Assembly (NCBI GenBank): GCA_041180805.1
Contig: JBEGQX010000365.1
Location: 36,138 to 100,137, forward strand
Direction of reading: 5' to 3'
From: JBEGQX01 sp041180805
GTDB lineage: Bacteria > Planctomycetota > Planctomycetia > Gemmatales > Gemmataceae
DNA: 64,000 bases
Part shown: positions 43,117 through 52,870 of the stretch, piece by piece
Position numbering within the stretch: the first letter of the stretch is position 1
Layout: every line of letters begins with the position of its first letter
Made by a program: the position numbers and the translations under genes
The notes under the pieces: model-generated
The model's database searches: none
Told to the model about the DNA's origin: nothing
What the model saw: the letters and a program-made list of their open reading frames with translations, nothing else

Positions 43117-44538
43117 ATGAAAAGACTTTTTGACAGGCTTGAATCCATTGTTGGGCCGGGAGCAATGATCACCTCATCAAGTGAATTGCTTGTTTATGAG
43201 TGTGATGGATTCACCATTGAAAAAAACAAACCTGATGTGGTTGTGTTTCCCACCACAACGGATCAAGTGGCGGAAATCGTGGCGGTATGCAGTCAGTTTG
43301 AAGTCCCATTCATTCCCCGCGGATCAGGTACCAGCCTGGCGGGAGGTTGCCTTCCCGTTGGTGGTGGTGTGGTTGTCTCGCTGGCTAGAATGAAAAAAAT
43401 TCTGGAGGTGGATTACCGCAACCAGTGTGCTCTTATCGAAGCTGGTGTCATCAATCTATGGCTTACCAATCACCTGAAAAACAATGGTTACCATTTTGCC
43501 CCTGACCCCAGCAGCCAGGGTGCCTGCACCATTGGCGGAAATGTCGCCACCAATTCAGGAGGTCCTCACACGCTGAAGTATGGCGTGACTGTCAATCACA
43601 TAATGGGGCTGGAATTCATCATGCCCGATGGCAGGGTTTACCACACTGGCGGCCCGGTGGAGGATACTCCCGGCTACGATCTTACCGGCGTCATGGTTGG
43701 TTCGGAGGGGACCTTTGGAGTTGCTACCAAGTCCTGGGTTCGCATCACTCGCAATCCGGAATCCTACCGAACGCTACTGGGTGTGTTTGAATCGGTGGAT
43801 GATGCCACAAACACCATCAGCGAAATCATTGGAGCGGGAATCGTGCCGGCCGCCTTGGAGATGCTGGACCAAATGATTCTCGGCGCGCTTGAGGATGCGT
43901 TTCATTTCGGGTTCCCATTGGATGCGGGTGCCATTCTGATCATGGAAGTAGACGGACTGGAAGCAGGGCTTCAGGATGAAGCCGACCGAATTAGCGCCAT
44001 AGCCATGAAAAACAAAGCCCGCGAAGTTCGAAAAGCCTCCACAGATGCTGAAAGATTGTTGCTTTGGAAAGCCCGCAAGCAGGCTTTCGGCGCCGTGGGC
44101 AGGCTGGCCTCCAGTTTCTGTACTCAGGATGGTGTTGTGCCTCGAAGCAAATTGCCCCACATTTTAAGAGTCATTCAGGAGATTGGCAAAAAGTACGACC
44201 TGAAGATATGCAATGTCTTCCACGCAGGTGATGGCAACATTCATCCCATTCTTTTATTTGATGAAAGACACCCCGAGCAGGTTCGCAAAGTTTTGGATGC
44301 CAGCACTGAAATCCTTGACGAATGCATCAAGCAGGGTGGCAGTGTCACAGGCGAACATGGCATTGGGGTGGAAAAAATCAGTTTCATGGAAAAACTGTTT
44401 GCCCCCGAGGACATCAAGATGATGATTCGCCTTAGGGATGCCTTTAATCCGGAAAACAAATGCAGCCCCCATAAGATGCTTCCGACCTCCGGCGCGTGTG
44501 TGGAAGCTACCAAGGCTGGCCGCATGGCCGCGATGTAA
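43117..44538 (+). CDS. glcD: Glycolate oxidase FAD-binding subunit GlcD
   Basis: FAD-dependent subunit of the glycolate (2-hydroxyacid) oxidase complex GlcDEF, oxidising glycolate to glyoxylate. The N-terminal FAD_binding_4 domain has VVVFPTTTDQVAEIVAVC, the pyrophosphate loop FIPRGSGTSLAGGCLPVGGG (about residues 68-87), SQGACTIGGNVATNSGGPH and HTLKYGVTVNHI. The C-terminal oxidase domain holds NVFHAGDGNIHPILLFDERH (about 367-386) and GSVTGEHGIGVEK (about 408-420). 473 aa. GGGGA precedes the ATG by 5 bases. First gene of a probable operon glcD-glcE-glcF-dapA-like. D-lactate or other 2-hydroxyacids are possible substrates. Confidence 0.93.
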   Translation: MKRLFDRLESIVGPGAMITSSSELLVYECDGFTIEKNKPDVVVFPTTTDQVAEIVAVCSQFEVPFIPRGSGTSLAGGCLPVGGGVVVSLARMKKILEVDYRNQCALIEAGVINLWLTNHLKNNGYHFAPDPSSQGACTIGGNVATNSGGPHTLKYGVTVNHIMGLEFIMPDGRVYHTGGPVEDTPGYDLTGVMVGSEGTFGVATKSWVRITRNPESYRTLLGVFESVDDATNTISEIIGAGIVPAALEMLDQMILGALEDAFHFGFPLDAGAILIMEVDGLEAGLQDEADRISAIAMKNKAREVRKASTDAERLLLWKARKQAFGAVGRLASSFCTQDGVVPRSKLPHILRVIQEIGKKYDLKICNVFHAGDGNIHPILLFDERHPEQVRKVLDASTEILDECIKQGGSVTGEHGIGVEKISFMEKLFAPEDIKMMIRLRDAFNPENKCSPHKMLPTSGACVEATKAGRMAAM

Positions 44539-44563
44539 TTTAAGAAAACAGGATCAAATCAAC

Positions 44564-45796
44564 ATGACACTTTCTGCCACGCCTGAAAAAGCAAAGGTTC
44601 AAAAGCCAGCTTCCATCAAGGAAGCGTGTGAGATAATCACCGAAGCCAGAAATTATTCCCATGTGATTATTCCCACCGGAAATGGGACGAAAATGGCATT
44701 AGGGTACCCGTGCAAACGAAGCGCTGTTCACCTTGACACAAAGGCACTGGACAAAGTTATCGACTACCCCGCAAGGGACATGACCATTACGGTTCAGGCT
44801 GGAATTACCATGCAAAACTTGAGGGCTTTGCTTGCGAAAGAAAACCAGCGTCTGCCTGTGGATGACCCCTATCAGGGTGCAAGCACTCTTGGTGGCATGA
44901 TTGCAACCAACACATCGGGGCCAAGAAGGTTCGGCTGGGGAACCTTGCGTGACTATGTGATTGGAATAAGCATTTTGAACGACGAGGGAATGGAAACCAA
45001 AGCGGGTGGCAGAGTCGTCAAGAACGTGGCAGGGTACGATTTCTGCAAACTGCACACCGGCGCGTTAGGCACCTTGGGGGTAATTTCCCAGGTAACCTTG
45101 AAAGTCCGTCCCGTTTCGGAAGCGAATGCCCTGGTGTTGGTTGGGCTGAACCCAAATGAGGTGGAATCCGCATTGAACTTAGTGCATCAAACATCCACCC
45201 GGCCAGTTGTGGTAGACATTTTGAACCCGAAAGCCACTTACCAATTCGGGTTGGGTTCGGGGGACAAATGGCTGCTCGCCGTAGGGTTTGAACATTCTAA
45301 AACCACCACCGACTGGCAAGTTCAAACCATCGCCAGAGAATTTCAGGATTTCTCATCAAGCACTGTCGAGGTCCTGGAAGGTTCGAACTCTGAAAAAGGC
45401 TGGAAAGCCTTGGAATCTTTTCAGGGACAACCCCAGTTTGATTCACCCGTAACATTTAAAGCTAATATCCCGCCGGCAAAAGTGGCAACCTGGAGCGAGT
45501 TAGCGAATCAATTGTTCCCCGAAGCGTTCTTGCAGGCGCATGCAGGGAATGGAATAGTATTCGGGCATATTCAAGGTCTAGACTTGAAAGACACCAAAAA
45601 CGGCCTCAACCAACTCATGGAAAAAGCGGTTCGATACCAAGGCAATATGGTGCTGCATCGCTGCCCGGATTCCTGGAAGGAAGAATTGCCCTTATGGGGA
45701 ACCTTGAGAGAGGATTTGGAGTTAATGCGTAAGGTAAAGCAGGCCATGGATCCACTGGGGTTATTCAACCCCGGGCGCTTCGTGGGCCGAATCTAA
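44564..45796 (+). CDS. glcE: Glycolate oxidase FAD-binding subunit GlcE
   Basis: Second FAD-binding subunit of GlcDEF. I use the ATG at 44564, 26 bases after the glcD stop; the longer frame starts inside glcD. Landmarks: VIIPTGNGTKMALGYP (about residues 34-49), QRLPVDDPYQGASTLGGMIATN (FAD-binding domain, about 102-123), GGRVVKNVAGYDFCKLHTGALGTLG (about 150-170), and the C-terminal signature MDPLGLFNPGRFVG. 410 aa. AGGA about 11 bases upstream. Neighbours glcD and glcF confirm the assignment. Confidence 0.93.
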   Translation: MTLSATPEKAKVQKPASIKEACEIITEARNYSHVIIPTGNGTKMALGYPCKRSAVHLDTKALDKVIDYPARDMTITVQAGITMQNLRALLAKENQRLPVDDPYQGASTLGGMIATNTSGPRRFGWGTLRDYVIGISILNDEGMETKAGGRVVKNVAGYDFCKLHTGALGTLGVISQVTLKVRPVSEANALVLVGLNPNEVESALNLVHQTSTRPVVVDILNPKATYQFGLGSGDKWLLAVGFEHSKTTTDWQVQTIAREFQDFSSSTVEVLEGSNSEKGWKALESFQGQPQFDSPVTFKANIPPAKVATWSELANQLFPEAFLQAHAGNGIVFGHIQGLDLKDTKNGLNQLMEKAVRYQGNMVLHRCPDSWKEELPLWGTLREDLELMRKVKQAMDPLGLFNPGRFVGRI

Positions 45797-45823
45797 AACC
45801 AAACAACATTGGAACAACCATAA

Positions 45824-47224
45824 ATGAACGCTGGAAATACTACTCAAAAGCCATTGGAAAACGACCCACTAGCCTTGAAACCTTTAAAAGGCGAACCGGG
45901 GTTTGGCAGAAACATCGATTATGAAACTTTCATGGATTGTGTGCATTGCGGACTTTGTCTTGGTTCCTGCCCCACGTATGTGGAAACTGGCGACGAGAAC
46001 GACAGTCCCCGTGGAAGAATTTACCTTTGGCGCGCAGTAACTGATGGACGAGCCGAGCTGACGCCAAAAGTACGCCAGCATATGGATCTATGCCTGGAGT
46101 GCCGGGCTTGCGAGACGGCATGCCCATCTGGTGTCCAATACGGAAAAATTATCTCTTCTTACAAGCATGACATGGCAAAGGTGCTACCACCCGCACCCAC
46201 AGTGAATGCACTGCAAAGATGGATGCTTTTCAATCTGACACCCTTTGCGGACAGAATGCGACTGGCGCTCACCCCTGTTCGCATCATGCAAAAACTAGGC
46301 CTCGGCAGCGTTGTAAGATTCTTGGGTAAATTTCTACCAAGATCGCTTCGATTGCTTAATGATATCGTCCCGGATCTCGAGCCTCATTATGGTTCCCTGC
46401 CTGAGGTACTTCCAGCCAAGGGGACAAAGCGTGCCAGAGTTGGTTTGATCCTTGGTTGCGCAGCGGACGCCTTTCTTCCAAATGCCAATCTGGCGACCGT
46501 AAAGGTTTTGCAAGAGAATGGCTGCGAGGTATGGATTCCAAAATCACAAGGTTGCTGTGCTGCCTTGCATCATCATGCGGGGTTGGATAGCGAAGCCAAA
46601 AAATTTGCCGCTGCCAACTGTAAGGCCTTTGAATCAGGCTTGGGGGAAGGGCCAGGCAAACTGGATGCCATTATCAACAATGCTGGCGGGTGTGGCCCGG
46701 TACTCAAAGAATACGATCATCTTCTTCATGGAACCGAATTCGAAAATCTTGGTAAATCATTCGCCTCCAAGGTGGCGGACATACATGATTTTCTGGTTAA
46801 GCTTGGTCCGGTAAAGCCAAAGCACGCCATACCTCTCAAAGTTACCTACCATGATGCCTGCGGTTTAAGTCATGCCCAAAAGATCAGAACTCCTCCTCGC
46901 CAACTTTTGGGAATGATAGACGGCCTGAAGCTGGTATCCCTTCCTGAAAGCGAACACTGCTGTGGAGCCGCTGGAAGTTACAACATTACACAGCCTGATA
47001 TGTCGCAAACTTTGGGGGAACGCAAGGCAAAAAATATTCTTTCCACCGGTGCTAGAGCCATCTTTACCGCGAACATTGGTTGCCTGTTGCAGGTGGACCG
47101 TTACTTGCGTGAACAACAACCCAGAGTCTGGGTCGCACATCCGATGGAAATCCTTTGGGCGGCTTATTCCGGCCAAAAACCCAGGGGCCTTAAACAAGCT
47201 ATGGAACCATTCGAAAAGGATTGA
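45824..47224 (+). CDS. glcF: Glycolate oxidase iron-sulfur subunit GlcF
   Basis: Electron-transfer subunit of the glycolate oxidase complex. Two 4Fe-4S motifs: CVHCGLCLGSCPTYVETGDE (about residues 41-52 for the Cys run) and CLECRACETACPSGVQYG (about 91-104). Two CCG (cysteine-rich) domains: GCAADAFLPNANLATVKV to GCCAALHHHAG and, further on, YHDACGLSHAQKI to ESEHCCGAAGSYN (about 370-395). 466 aa, full length. The dapA-like gene starts 2 bases after the stop codon. Confidence 0.94.
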   Translation: MNAGNTTQKPLENDPLALKPLKGEPGFGRNIDYETFMDCVHCGLCLGSCPTYVETGDENDSPRGRIYLWRAVTDGRAELTPKVRQHMDLCLECRACETACPSGVQYGKIISSYKHDMAKVLPPAPTVNALQRWMLFNLTPFADRMRLALTPVRIMQKLGLGSVVRFLGKFLPRSLRLLNDIVPDLEPHYGSLPEVLPAKGTKRARVGLILGCAADAFLPNANLATVKVLQENGCEVWIPKSQGCCAALHHHAGLDSEAKKFAAANCKAFESGLGEGPGKLDAIINNAGGCGPVLKEYDHLLHGTEFENLGKSFASKVADIHDFLVKLGPVKPKHAIPLKVTYHDACGLSHAQKIRTPPRQLLGMIDGLKLVSLPESEHCCGAAGSYNITQPDMSQTLGERKAKNILSTGARAIFTANIGCLLQVDRYLREQQPRVWVAHPMEILWAAYSGQKPRGLKQAMEPFEKD

Positions 47225-47226
47225 AT

Positions 47227-48114
47227 ATGAACATTCATGGCATTATTCCTCCGCTTGCAACGCCTTTCACAGCCAATGAGGACCTTGATATTCCAAGGCT
47301 CCGCTGGTTTATTGAACATCAACTATCCGCCGGGGTTCATGGAATTTTCGTGCTGGGCACGAACAGCGAATTTTACGCCATGGATGACGCCGAAAAGCAG
47401 CAAGTAATCGCAGTGGCTGTGGAGCAGGTTAAAGGCAGGGTACCTGTTTTTGCGGGCACTGGTGCTGAAACCACTCGCGAAGCCATTCGGATTACCAAGA
47501 TTGCTGAAAAAGAGGGAGCAAATGGGGTTTCGGTGATTACACCTTACTTCATTTCCCCCAATCAACAAGAGATCCATGATCATTACAAGCGGATTGCGGA
47601 ATCAACATCTCTGCCCGTATTGCTTTACAACAACCCCGTGACTTGTGGTGGGCTGAAAATTGACCCTGACACCGTGGGAAAGCTTTCCCGAATAAAAAAC
47701 ATCGTTGGGATCAAAGACTCGAGCGGCGACCTGCAAAACACCATTGAATATCTTCGCAATGTGCCGGATACTTTTGCAATTCTTCAGGGGCGTGACACCC
47801 TGATTTATTCCGCCATGGATCTTGGCGCGCGGGGCGCTGTGCCAGCAACTGCAAACATTGCGCCAGCCTTACTTGTGGAAATTTACAACAAGTTCAAAGC
47901 CGGAGATAAGGACGGCTCCAAGGCTGCTCAGGCGAGGCTTCACCCTCTGCGAATGGCACTTACTTTGGGAACCGCTCCCGGTGGAGTGAAATCTGCGCTT
48001 AGAGAGCTTGGCACCCCGATTGGGCCATGCCGTTCACCAGTCGCACTGATTGGCACCGACAAAGCCAACAAACTGCGCGAGGCCCTTGTTTCGGCTGGCC
48101 TAAAGCCAGTCTAG
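47227..48114 (+). CDS. DapA-family aldolase/lyase
   Basis: Class I (Schiff-base) aldolase of the dihydrodipicolinate synthase/N-acetylneuraminate lyase family. Start ATG at 47227 is 2 bases after the glcF stop. Landmarks: GIIPPLATPFTANEDLDIPR, the pyruvate-binding LGTNSEFYAMD (family DapA usually has GTTGE), LLYNNPVTCGG with the Tyr (about residue 133), and the Schiff-base Lys in VGIKDSSGD (about 162). 296 aa. The Asn in GTNSE and the glcDEF context favour a sugar-acid or hydroxy-oxoglutarate aldolase over DapA itself; glyoxylate made by GlcDEF could be a product or substrate. Overlaps the convergent gene by 4 bases. Confidence 0.88.
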   Translation: MNIHGIIPPLATPFTANEDLDIPRLRWFIEHQLSAGVHGIFVLGTNSEFYAMDDAEKQQVIAVAVEQVKGRVPVFAGTGAETTREAIRITKIAEKEGANGVSVITPYFISPNQQEIHDHYKRIAESTSLPVLLYNNPVTCGGLKIDPDTVGKLSRIKNIVGIKDSSGDLQNTIEYLRNVPDTFAILQGRDTLIYSAMDLGARGAVPATANIAPALLVEIYNKFKAGDKDGSKAAQARLHPLRMALTLGTAPGGVKSALRELGTPIGPCRSPVALIGTDKANKLREALVSAGLKPV

Positions 48115-48419
48115 TCAGCTTTAAAATAAGCCCAGGCAGTTATTCCGTCTTGCAAGCGAACCAACTTACGATGGTAAACGCTTGGAACTTCTTCAAAAAT
48201 GTCCAATTCTGCCAGAAGTGTATCATTCACCAGATACACTTCCCCAGAAATGCTTTCCCCGTTGATTTCCACTTTCACCATCGCCGGGAATTCGCCTACT
48301 TGAACTATCTTATATTCTGAGACAGTCGATTGTTCACCAAGGAACCGGGAGCCCCTCAAAAGAAGATGATTTTTTTCCGAACGCTTTAGTGACCCATAGA
48401 CAAACAGCAATTCTTTCAC
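48111..48419 (-). CDS. Gamma-glutamylcyclotransferase-like protein (AIG2 type)
   Basis: Small (102 aa) protein of the gamma-glutamylcyclotransferase/AIG2-like family. It starts with the substrate-binding motif FVYGSLKRSEKNHLLLRG, and a candidate catalytic Glu lies in LDIFEEVP (about residue 73-80), as in that family. The last region WAYFKAD is the conserved end. The start is GTG at 48419, overlapping the pxpB stop (GTGA). Family members release 5-oxoproline from gamma-glutamyl compounds. The adjacent gene encodes part of the 5-oxoprolinase, so the pair may handle the same metabolite. Confidence 0.88.
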   Translation of the reverse strand: MKELLFVYGSLKRSEKNHLLLRGSRFLGEQSTVSEYKIVQVGEFPAMVKVEINGESISGEVYLVNDTLLAELDIFEEVPSVYHRKLVRLQDGITAWAYFKAD

Positions 48420-49099
48420 GGAAGTCTGCTTCCTTTCAGGGAATCAAACTTCTTAATTGTGATAGGCTCAAACTTGACCGCATCACCCACTTTAAGTGGA
48501 AAATAATTTTCTTCCACATCCACTAAAAGCAAGGGGGTTCTTCCTATGAGTCGCCAACCACCCGGCTTTTCTTGTGGATAGATTCCTGTTTGTATACCAG
48601 TAAGCCCCACACTACCCGCAGGAACTTTCAATCTGGGAGAATCCAACCTCGCCACACCTTGCAGCTTTTCTGGAAGATAACCCAAATAAGGGAAACCAGG
48701 ACTGAAACCTATGGCATGCACGATGTAAGTATTGGCTGAATGAAGTTCCACCACCTCTTTTTTTCCAAGGTCCGTCAAACGGGCAACTTCAACCAAATCC
48801 TCGCCCAATTCATAACAACAAGGAACCTTATGAAGTTTTCCTGTTTCAGAATTCAAATCCAAAGGTTGCTTCGAAAGCCATTCGGTAATTGAAGTATTCA
48901 ACTGATTTAACCGTATTTTTGCTGGGTTATGGTAAATAGCAAGCGCCTTATAGGCGCAGACCAAATCTAAAATAGCTTCACTTTTGCTTGCGAGAATGGC
49001 TCGAAAAGCCGACTGACAGGCGCTTTCCGTTTCAAACCGAAGAAGCACACCCAAGTCAGCCAGCGGTTGTAATTGAAAGGCAGCCATGTCTTTTATCAT
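48416..49099 (-). CDS. pxpB: 5-oxoprolinase subunit B-type protein (PxpB/KipI)
   Basis: AHS1/KipI-type protein, subunit B of the ATP-dependent 5-oxoprolinase PxpABC. The conserved core is visible: HAIGFSPGFPYLGYLPEKL (about residues 125-143), then SPRLKVPAGSVGLTGIQTGIYPQ, PGGWRLIGRTPL and a final KVGDAVKFEPI. I use the ATG at 49099; an ATG at 49087 aligns slightly better with PxpB N-termini, and neither has a strong ribosome site. 227 aa. Only subunit B is here; PxpA and PxpC are not in the window. It overlaps the gamma-glutamylcyclotransferase-like gene by 4 bases. Also known as a kinase inhibitor (KipI) in Bacillus. Confidence 0.9.
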   Translation of the reverse strand: MIKDMAAFQLQPLADLGVLLRFETESACQSAFRAILASKSEAILDLVCAYKALAIYHNPAKIRLNQLNTSITEWLSKQPLDLNSETGKLHKVPCCYELGEDLVEVARLTDLGKKEVVELHSANTYIVHAIGFSPGFPYLGYLPEKLQGVARLDSPRLKVPAGSVGLTGIQTGIYPQEKPGGWRLIGRTPLLLVDVEENYFPLKVGDAVKFEPITIKKFDSLKGSRLP

Positions 49100-49182
49100 A
49101 AAATTTTCACTGTAAGATCCATACAACTATGTTCTATAGTACATTCAAGAATCTTAATCAACAGAATGCAAAGGGGCTGAGA

Positions 49183-49983
49183 ATGAGGCTGACAATTTCT
49201 TTGCTTATCGTGGCTGTTCTTTTAACCTCGGCGGGTTGCAGAAAGAAGCCTAAACCGGAAATGGAATCCATCGAAGCCCCTGCAAAAAAAACTGAGAAAA
49301 GCACCACCACATCCTCTTCCCAAACAGGAAACTCATCCCAACCACAAACAGCTCCCGCCCAAAATATAAAACGCAATATCGTTCAAAGGACCGGTACCAG
49401 CGACAAATTGCGTGGCATTTACCGGGCATTGGAACTTTATTCCAACGATAACAATGGCAACTTTCCACCCGCGTACACAAAAAGCCCCGATGGCAAACCT
49501 CTTCTTAGCTGGCGGGTACTGCTCCTTCCCTACATGGAACAAGATAATCTATACAGAATGTTCAACCAGAATGAACCTTGGGATGGCCCCACAAACAAGC
49601 CACTTCTAAAAAATATACCCAAGGTGTATCTTTCCAGCAGCAATTACGATGTGAATGCTGCGTTTAAGACTACCATTCTTGCACCAGTGGCTCTGGAAAC
49701 TGTTTTCCCACCCACTGGCCCCATCAACAGAAACGCAGTTTCCGATGGTTTATCCGGCACGATCCTATTGGTGGATGCGGATGATGAGGCAGCGGTCGAA
49801 TGGACCCGCCCCAAAGACCTTCTTGTAACCAAGCAAAACCCAACTTTGGGGATTGGAAGCAGCCATGCTGGTGGAGTGATGGCTTTGTTTGGCGATGGAA
49901 CACCAAGGATTTATCCCACGCAAGCTCCTATTATGGTTTGGGGTCGCTTCACCCGCGCAGGTGGAGAAACCCCAAATCCTTAA
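49183..49983 (+). CDS. DUF1559-type lipoprotein
   Basis: DUF1559-family derivative that has lost the pseudopilin leader and gained a lipoprotein leader (MRLTISLLIVAVLLTSAGC, lipobox TSAGC). Start is ATG at 49183 with AAGGGG 6 bases upstream. A Lys/Ser/Thr/Gln-rich linker follows (about residues 20-65), then the family's globular domain with LRGIYRALELYSNDNNGNFPPAY, LLSWRVLLLPYMEQDNLYRMF (about 105-125), the NAVSDGLSGTILLVDADDE segment and the end motif HAGGVMALFGDGTPRIYPTQ. Fourth DUF1559-related protein of this window; function unknown. Confidence 0.85.
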   Translation: MRLTISLLIVAVLLTSAGCRKKPKPEMESIEAPAKKTEKSTTTSSSQTGNSSQPQTAPAQNIKRNIVQRTGTSDKLRGIYRALELYSNDNNGNFPPAYTKSPDGKPLLSWRVLLLPYMEQDNLYRMFNQNEPWDGPTNKPLLKNIPKVYLSSSNYDVNAAFKTTILAPVALETVFPPTGPINRNAVSDGLSGTILLVDADDEAAVEWTRPKDLLVTKQNPTLGIGSSHAGGVMALFGDGTPRIYPTQAPIMVWGRFTRAGGETPNP

Positions 49984-50004
49984 GCGTCTGCAACATCAGG
50001 CTTT

Positions 50005-52623
50005 TCATTTTCTCAGGTTCAATGATGTAAACACCAGCGAAGACCTGGCCTGATCAAAGTCCACGGTCACCTTGGAACCATCCTTGATTTTCCCTTCCAG
50101 AATTTGTCTGGCAAGGGGTGTTTCCACTTCCTTGGTGATGGTTCTTTTTAAGGGCCTTGCACCAAATGATGGATCATAGCCAACTTCAACCAGATGCTTG
50201 CGGGCTGCTTCAGTAAGTTCAAGTTCGATATTCTTTTCTTCAAGCCGATTCCTTAGCCTGCCAAGCTGGATTTCCACAATCTTACCCAAGTTCTTCTCAC
50301 TAAGAGCATGGAATACGATCAAATCATCCACCCGATTAATGAACTCGGGGCGGAAGTTTTTGCGAAGTTCTTCAAGCACCGCATCTTTCATGCGATCGTA
50401 TACTTCGCCAACAAATGACCCCTTGTATTGCAAGATTTTCTGGCTACCTATGTTCGAGGTCATGATAACGATGGTATTTTTGAAGTTGACTGTCCGGCCC
50501 TGACCATCCGTCAATCTTCCATCATCAAGAACCTGCAATAACAAATTAAACACATCCGGGTGGGCTTTTTCAATTTCATCAAAAAGAACAACGCTGTATG
50601 GTTTCCGGCGAACAGCCTCGGTCAATTGTCCACCTTCCTCGTAACCGACATAACCCGGGGGGGCGCCCACCAGTCTTGCAACAGTATGTTTCTCCTGGTA
50701 TTCAGACATATCAATACGAATCATGGCGCGTTCATCATCAAACATGAACTCGGCTAATGCCCGCGCCAATTCGGTTTTTCCAACGCCTGTAGGCCCCAGA
50801 AAAATAAAACTACCTATGGGCCTTTGTGGATCTTTCAGGCCGCTTCTTGCCCTTAGAACCGCCTCGGCCACCGCATCCACTGCTTCCTCCTGCCCGATAA
50901 CCCGCTTATGCAATTCATCCTGAAGATGCAGAAGTTTCTGCAATTCCCCCTCCATGAGTTTGGTGACAGGCACGCCAGTCCAGCGGCTTACAACACCGGC
51001 AATATCTTCCTCGGAAACTTCTTCCTTGATAAGTTTGTTTGCGCCCTGCTTGGCGGCCAGCGCTTCTTCCTCTGTCTTGATCTTCTTTTCTAACTCTGGC
51101 AGTTTGCCGTATTTCAGCATGGCAGCTTTGTTTAAATCATAGTTGCGTTCGGCAAGTTCTATTTCATAGCGAGTCTGCTCCAGTTCCTGTCTCAAGCTGC
51201 TAAGTTTCTGAACAGCATCTTTTTCAGCCTGCCATTGGCTCTTCAGGGCCCCAGTCTGGGTTTTAAGATCGGCAAGTTCTTTTTCCAGCTTGGAAAGCCT
51301 GTCTTTTGAAGCATCATCCTTTTCTTTCTTTAGGGCTTCCCTTTCTATTTCCAATTGCATCTTTCTGCGTTCCGCCTCATCAAGTTCCGCAGGCATACTA
51401 TCAATTTCTGTTCGCAACTTTGCGGCAGATTCGTCTACGAGATCAATGGCTTTATCTGGAAGGAATCGATCCGTGATATAGCGGTTGGATAGAACCGCAG
51501 CAGCCACAAGGGCGGAATCCTTGATTCGCACCTTGTGATGCACCTCGTACCTTTCCCTTAAGCCACGCAGGATACTGATCGTATCTTCCACGGAGGGTTG
51601 ATCGACCTGAACAGGCTGAAATCGGCGCTCAAGAGCCGCATCTTTTTCAATATGCTGCCTGTATTCATCCAAAGTGGTGGCTCCAATGCAATGCAACTCT
51701 CCACGAGCCAGTAACGGTTTCAGAAGGTTACCTGCATCCATGGCTCCATCTGTTTTTCCAGCCCCGACCACCGTATGAAGCTCATCGATAAACAGAATGA
51801 TTTCCCCGGAGGATTGCTGAACTTCCTTGAGAACCGCTTTTAATCTTTCCTCAAATTCACCACGAAATTTCGCCCCTGCAATCAACGCTCCCATGTCCAG
51901 CGAAACTATTTTCTTCTTTTTCAAGCCTTCCGGCACATCGCCACGGACAATTCGCTGCGCCAATCCTTCAACAATGGCAGTTTTGCCAACGCCGGGTTCC
52001 CCAATCAACACCGGGTTATTCTTGGTTCTTCTTGACAGCACCTGAATAACACGTCGAATTTCCTCATCCCTGCCAATCACGGGATCCAGTTTGTTGCTGG
52101 ATGCCATCTTGGTAAGATCACGACCATACTTTTCCAAAGCCTCGTAAGTAGCTTCCGGGTTTTGTGTAGTCACTCTTTGGTTCCCCCTTATTTCATGAAG
52201 TGCGGCCATCATGTTTGTTTTGTTGATGCCGGCATCCTTTAGCACTTTGCCTGCAACCTGATTATCGTCCAGCATTGCAATCAGAATATGTTCCACCGAA
52301 ATGAAATCGTCCTTAAAACTTTTTGCTTCCGCTTCGGCCTGAACAAGAAGTTTGTTCACCCGGCCGGTAATACTAATTCCACTGCTTTCATTGCCACCAC
52401 TTACCTTTGGAAGGCGATCTATTTCCTGCAGGCATTTTTTTAAAATGCTGGAGGGATCCAGATTCATTTTCCGGAGCAGGGAAACAACCAAGCCAGGTTC
52501 CTGTTGAAGCAAGGCCGCGAGTAGATGCTCCACATCCACCTGCTGTTGCCCCTTGGATTGTGCAAGCTGTGATGCCTGTTGAAGTGCGTCCTGGCTTTTC
52601 TCAGTAAATCTTTGAATATCCAT
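50005..52623 (-). CDS. clpB: Chaperone ClpB
   Basis: Hexameric disaggregase working with DnaK. N-terminal Clp domain repeats (about residues 1-145), first AAA+ domain with Walker [14 protein letters not shown] (about 207-219) and Walker [15 protein letters not shown], middle coiled-coil domain (about 410-530, [19 protein letters not shown] and [18 protein letters not shown]), second AAA+ with [19 protein letters not shown] (about 607-625), Walker [17 protein letters not shown], and C-terminal domain. 872 aa is normal. The start is ATG at 52623 with GAGGTGG upstream. It is transcribed alone. No heat-shock element was identified in the 5' region. Confidence 0.96.
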   Translation of the reverse strand: MDIQRFTEKSQDALQQASQLAQSKGQQQVDVEHLLAALLQQEPGLVVSLLRKMNLDPSSILKKCLQEIDRLPKVSGGNESSGISITGRVNKLLVQAEAEAKSFKDDFISVEHILIAMLDDNQVAGKVLKDAGINKTNMMAALHEIRGNQRVTTQNPEATYEALEKYGRDLTKMASSNKLDPVIGRDEEIRRVIQVLSRRTKNNPVLIGEPGVGKTAIVEGLAQRIVRGDVPEGLKKKKIVSLDMGALIAGAKFRGEFEERLKAVLKEVQQSSGEIILFIDELHTVVGAGKTDGAMDAGNLLKPLLARGELHCIGATTLDEYRQHIEKDAALERRFQPVQVDQPSVEDTISILRGLRERYEVHHKVRIKDSALVAAAVLSNRYITDRFLPDKAIDLVDESAAKLRTEIDSMPAELDEAERRKMQLEIEREALKKEKDDASKDRLSKLEKELADLKTQTGALKSQWQAEKDAVQKLSSLRQELEQTRYEIELAERNYDLNKAAMLKYGKLPELEKKIKTEEEALAAKQGANKLIKEEVSEEDIAGVVSRWTGVPVTKLMEGELQKLLHLQDELHKRVIGQEEAVDAVAEAVLRARSGLKDPQRPIGSFIFLGPTGVGKTELARALAEFMFDDERAMIRIDMSEYQEKHTVARLVGAPPGYVGYEEGGQLTEAVRRKPYSVVLFDEIEKAHPDVFNLLLQVLDDGRLTDGQGRTVNFKNTIVIMTSNIGSQKILQYKGSFVGEVYDRMKDAVLEELRKNFRPEFINRVDDLIVFHALSEKNLGKIVEIQLGRLRNRLEEKNIELELTEAARKHLVEVGYDPSFGARPLKRTITKEVETPLARQILEGKIKDGSKVTVDFDQARSSLVFTSLNLRK

Positions 52624-52870
52624 GGTCCACCTCTTTTCAAATGATTAAAGGCAAAAGAGATGCCATATTCCAAAAAACGTCAAATTATCACAAATTAATG
52701 GTCTTTATGGACTTATAAATAATCATGACAGCCCCATTACCTGTACATGAATTCACCATTTTGGCAGTTCCATTGAGCCGACTGCCATTTTTGCAGACCG
52801 TTTGAACTTGAGATTTTTATGAACCTTGTTATAAGCCCATGGCTTTAAATTTGCTTAAATGCGGAAAAGT

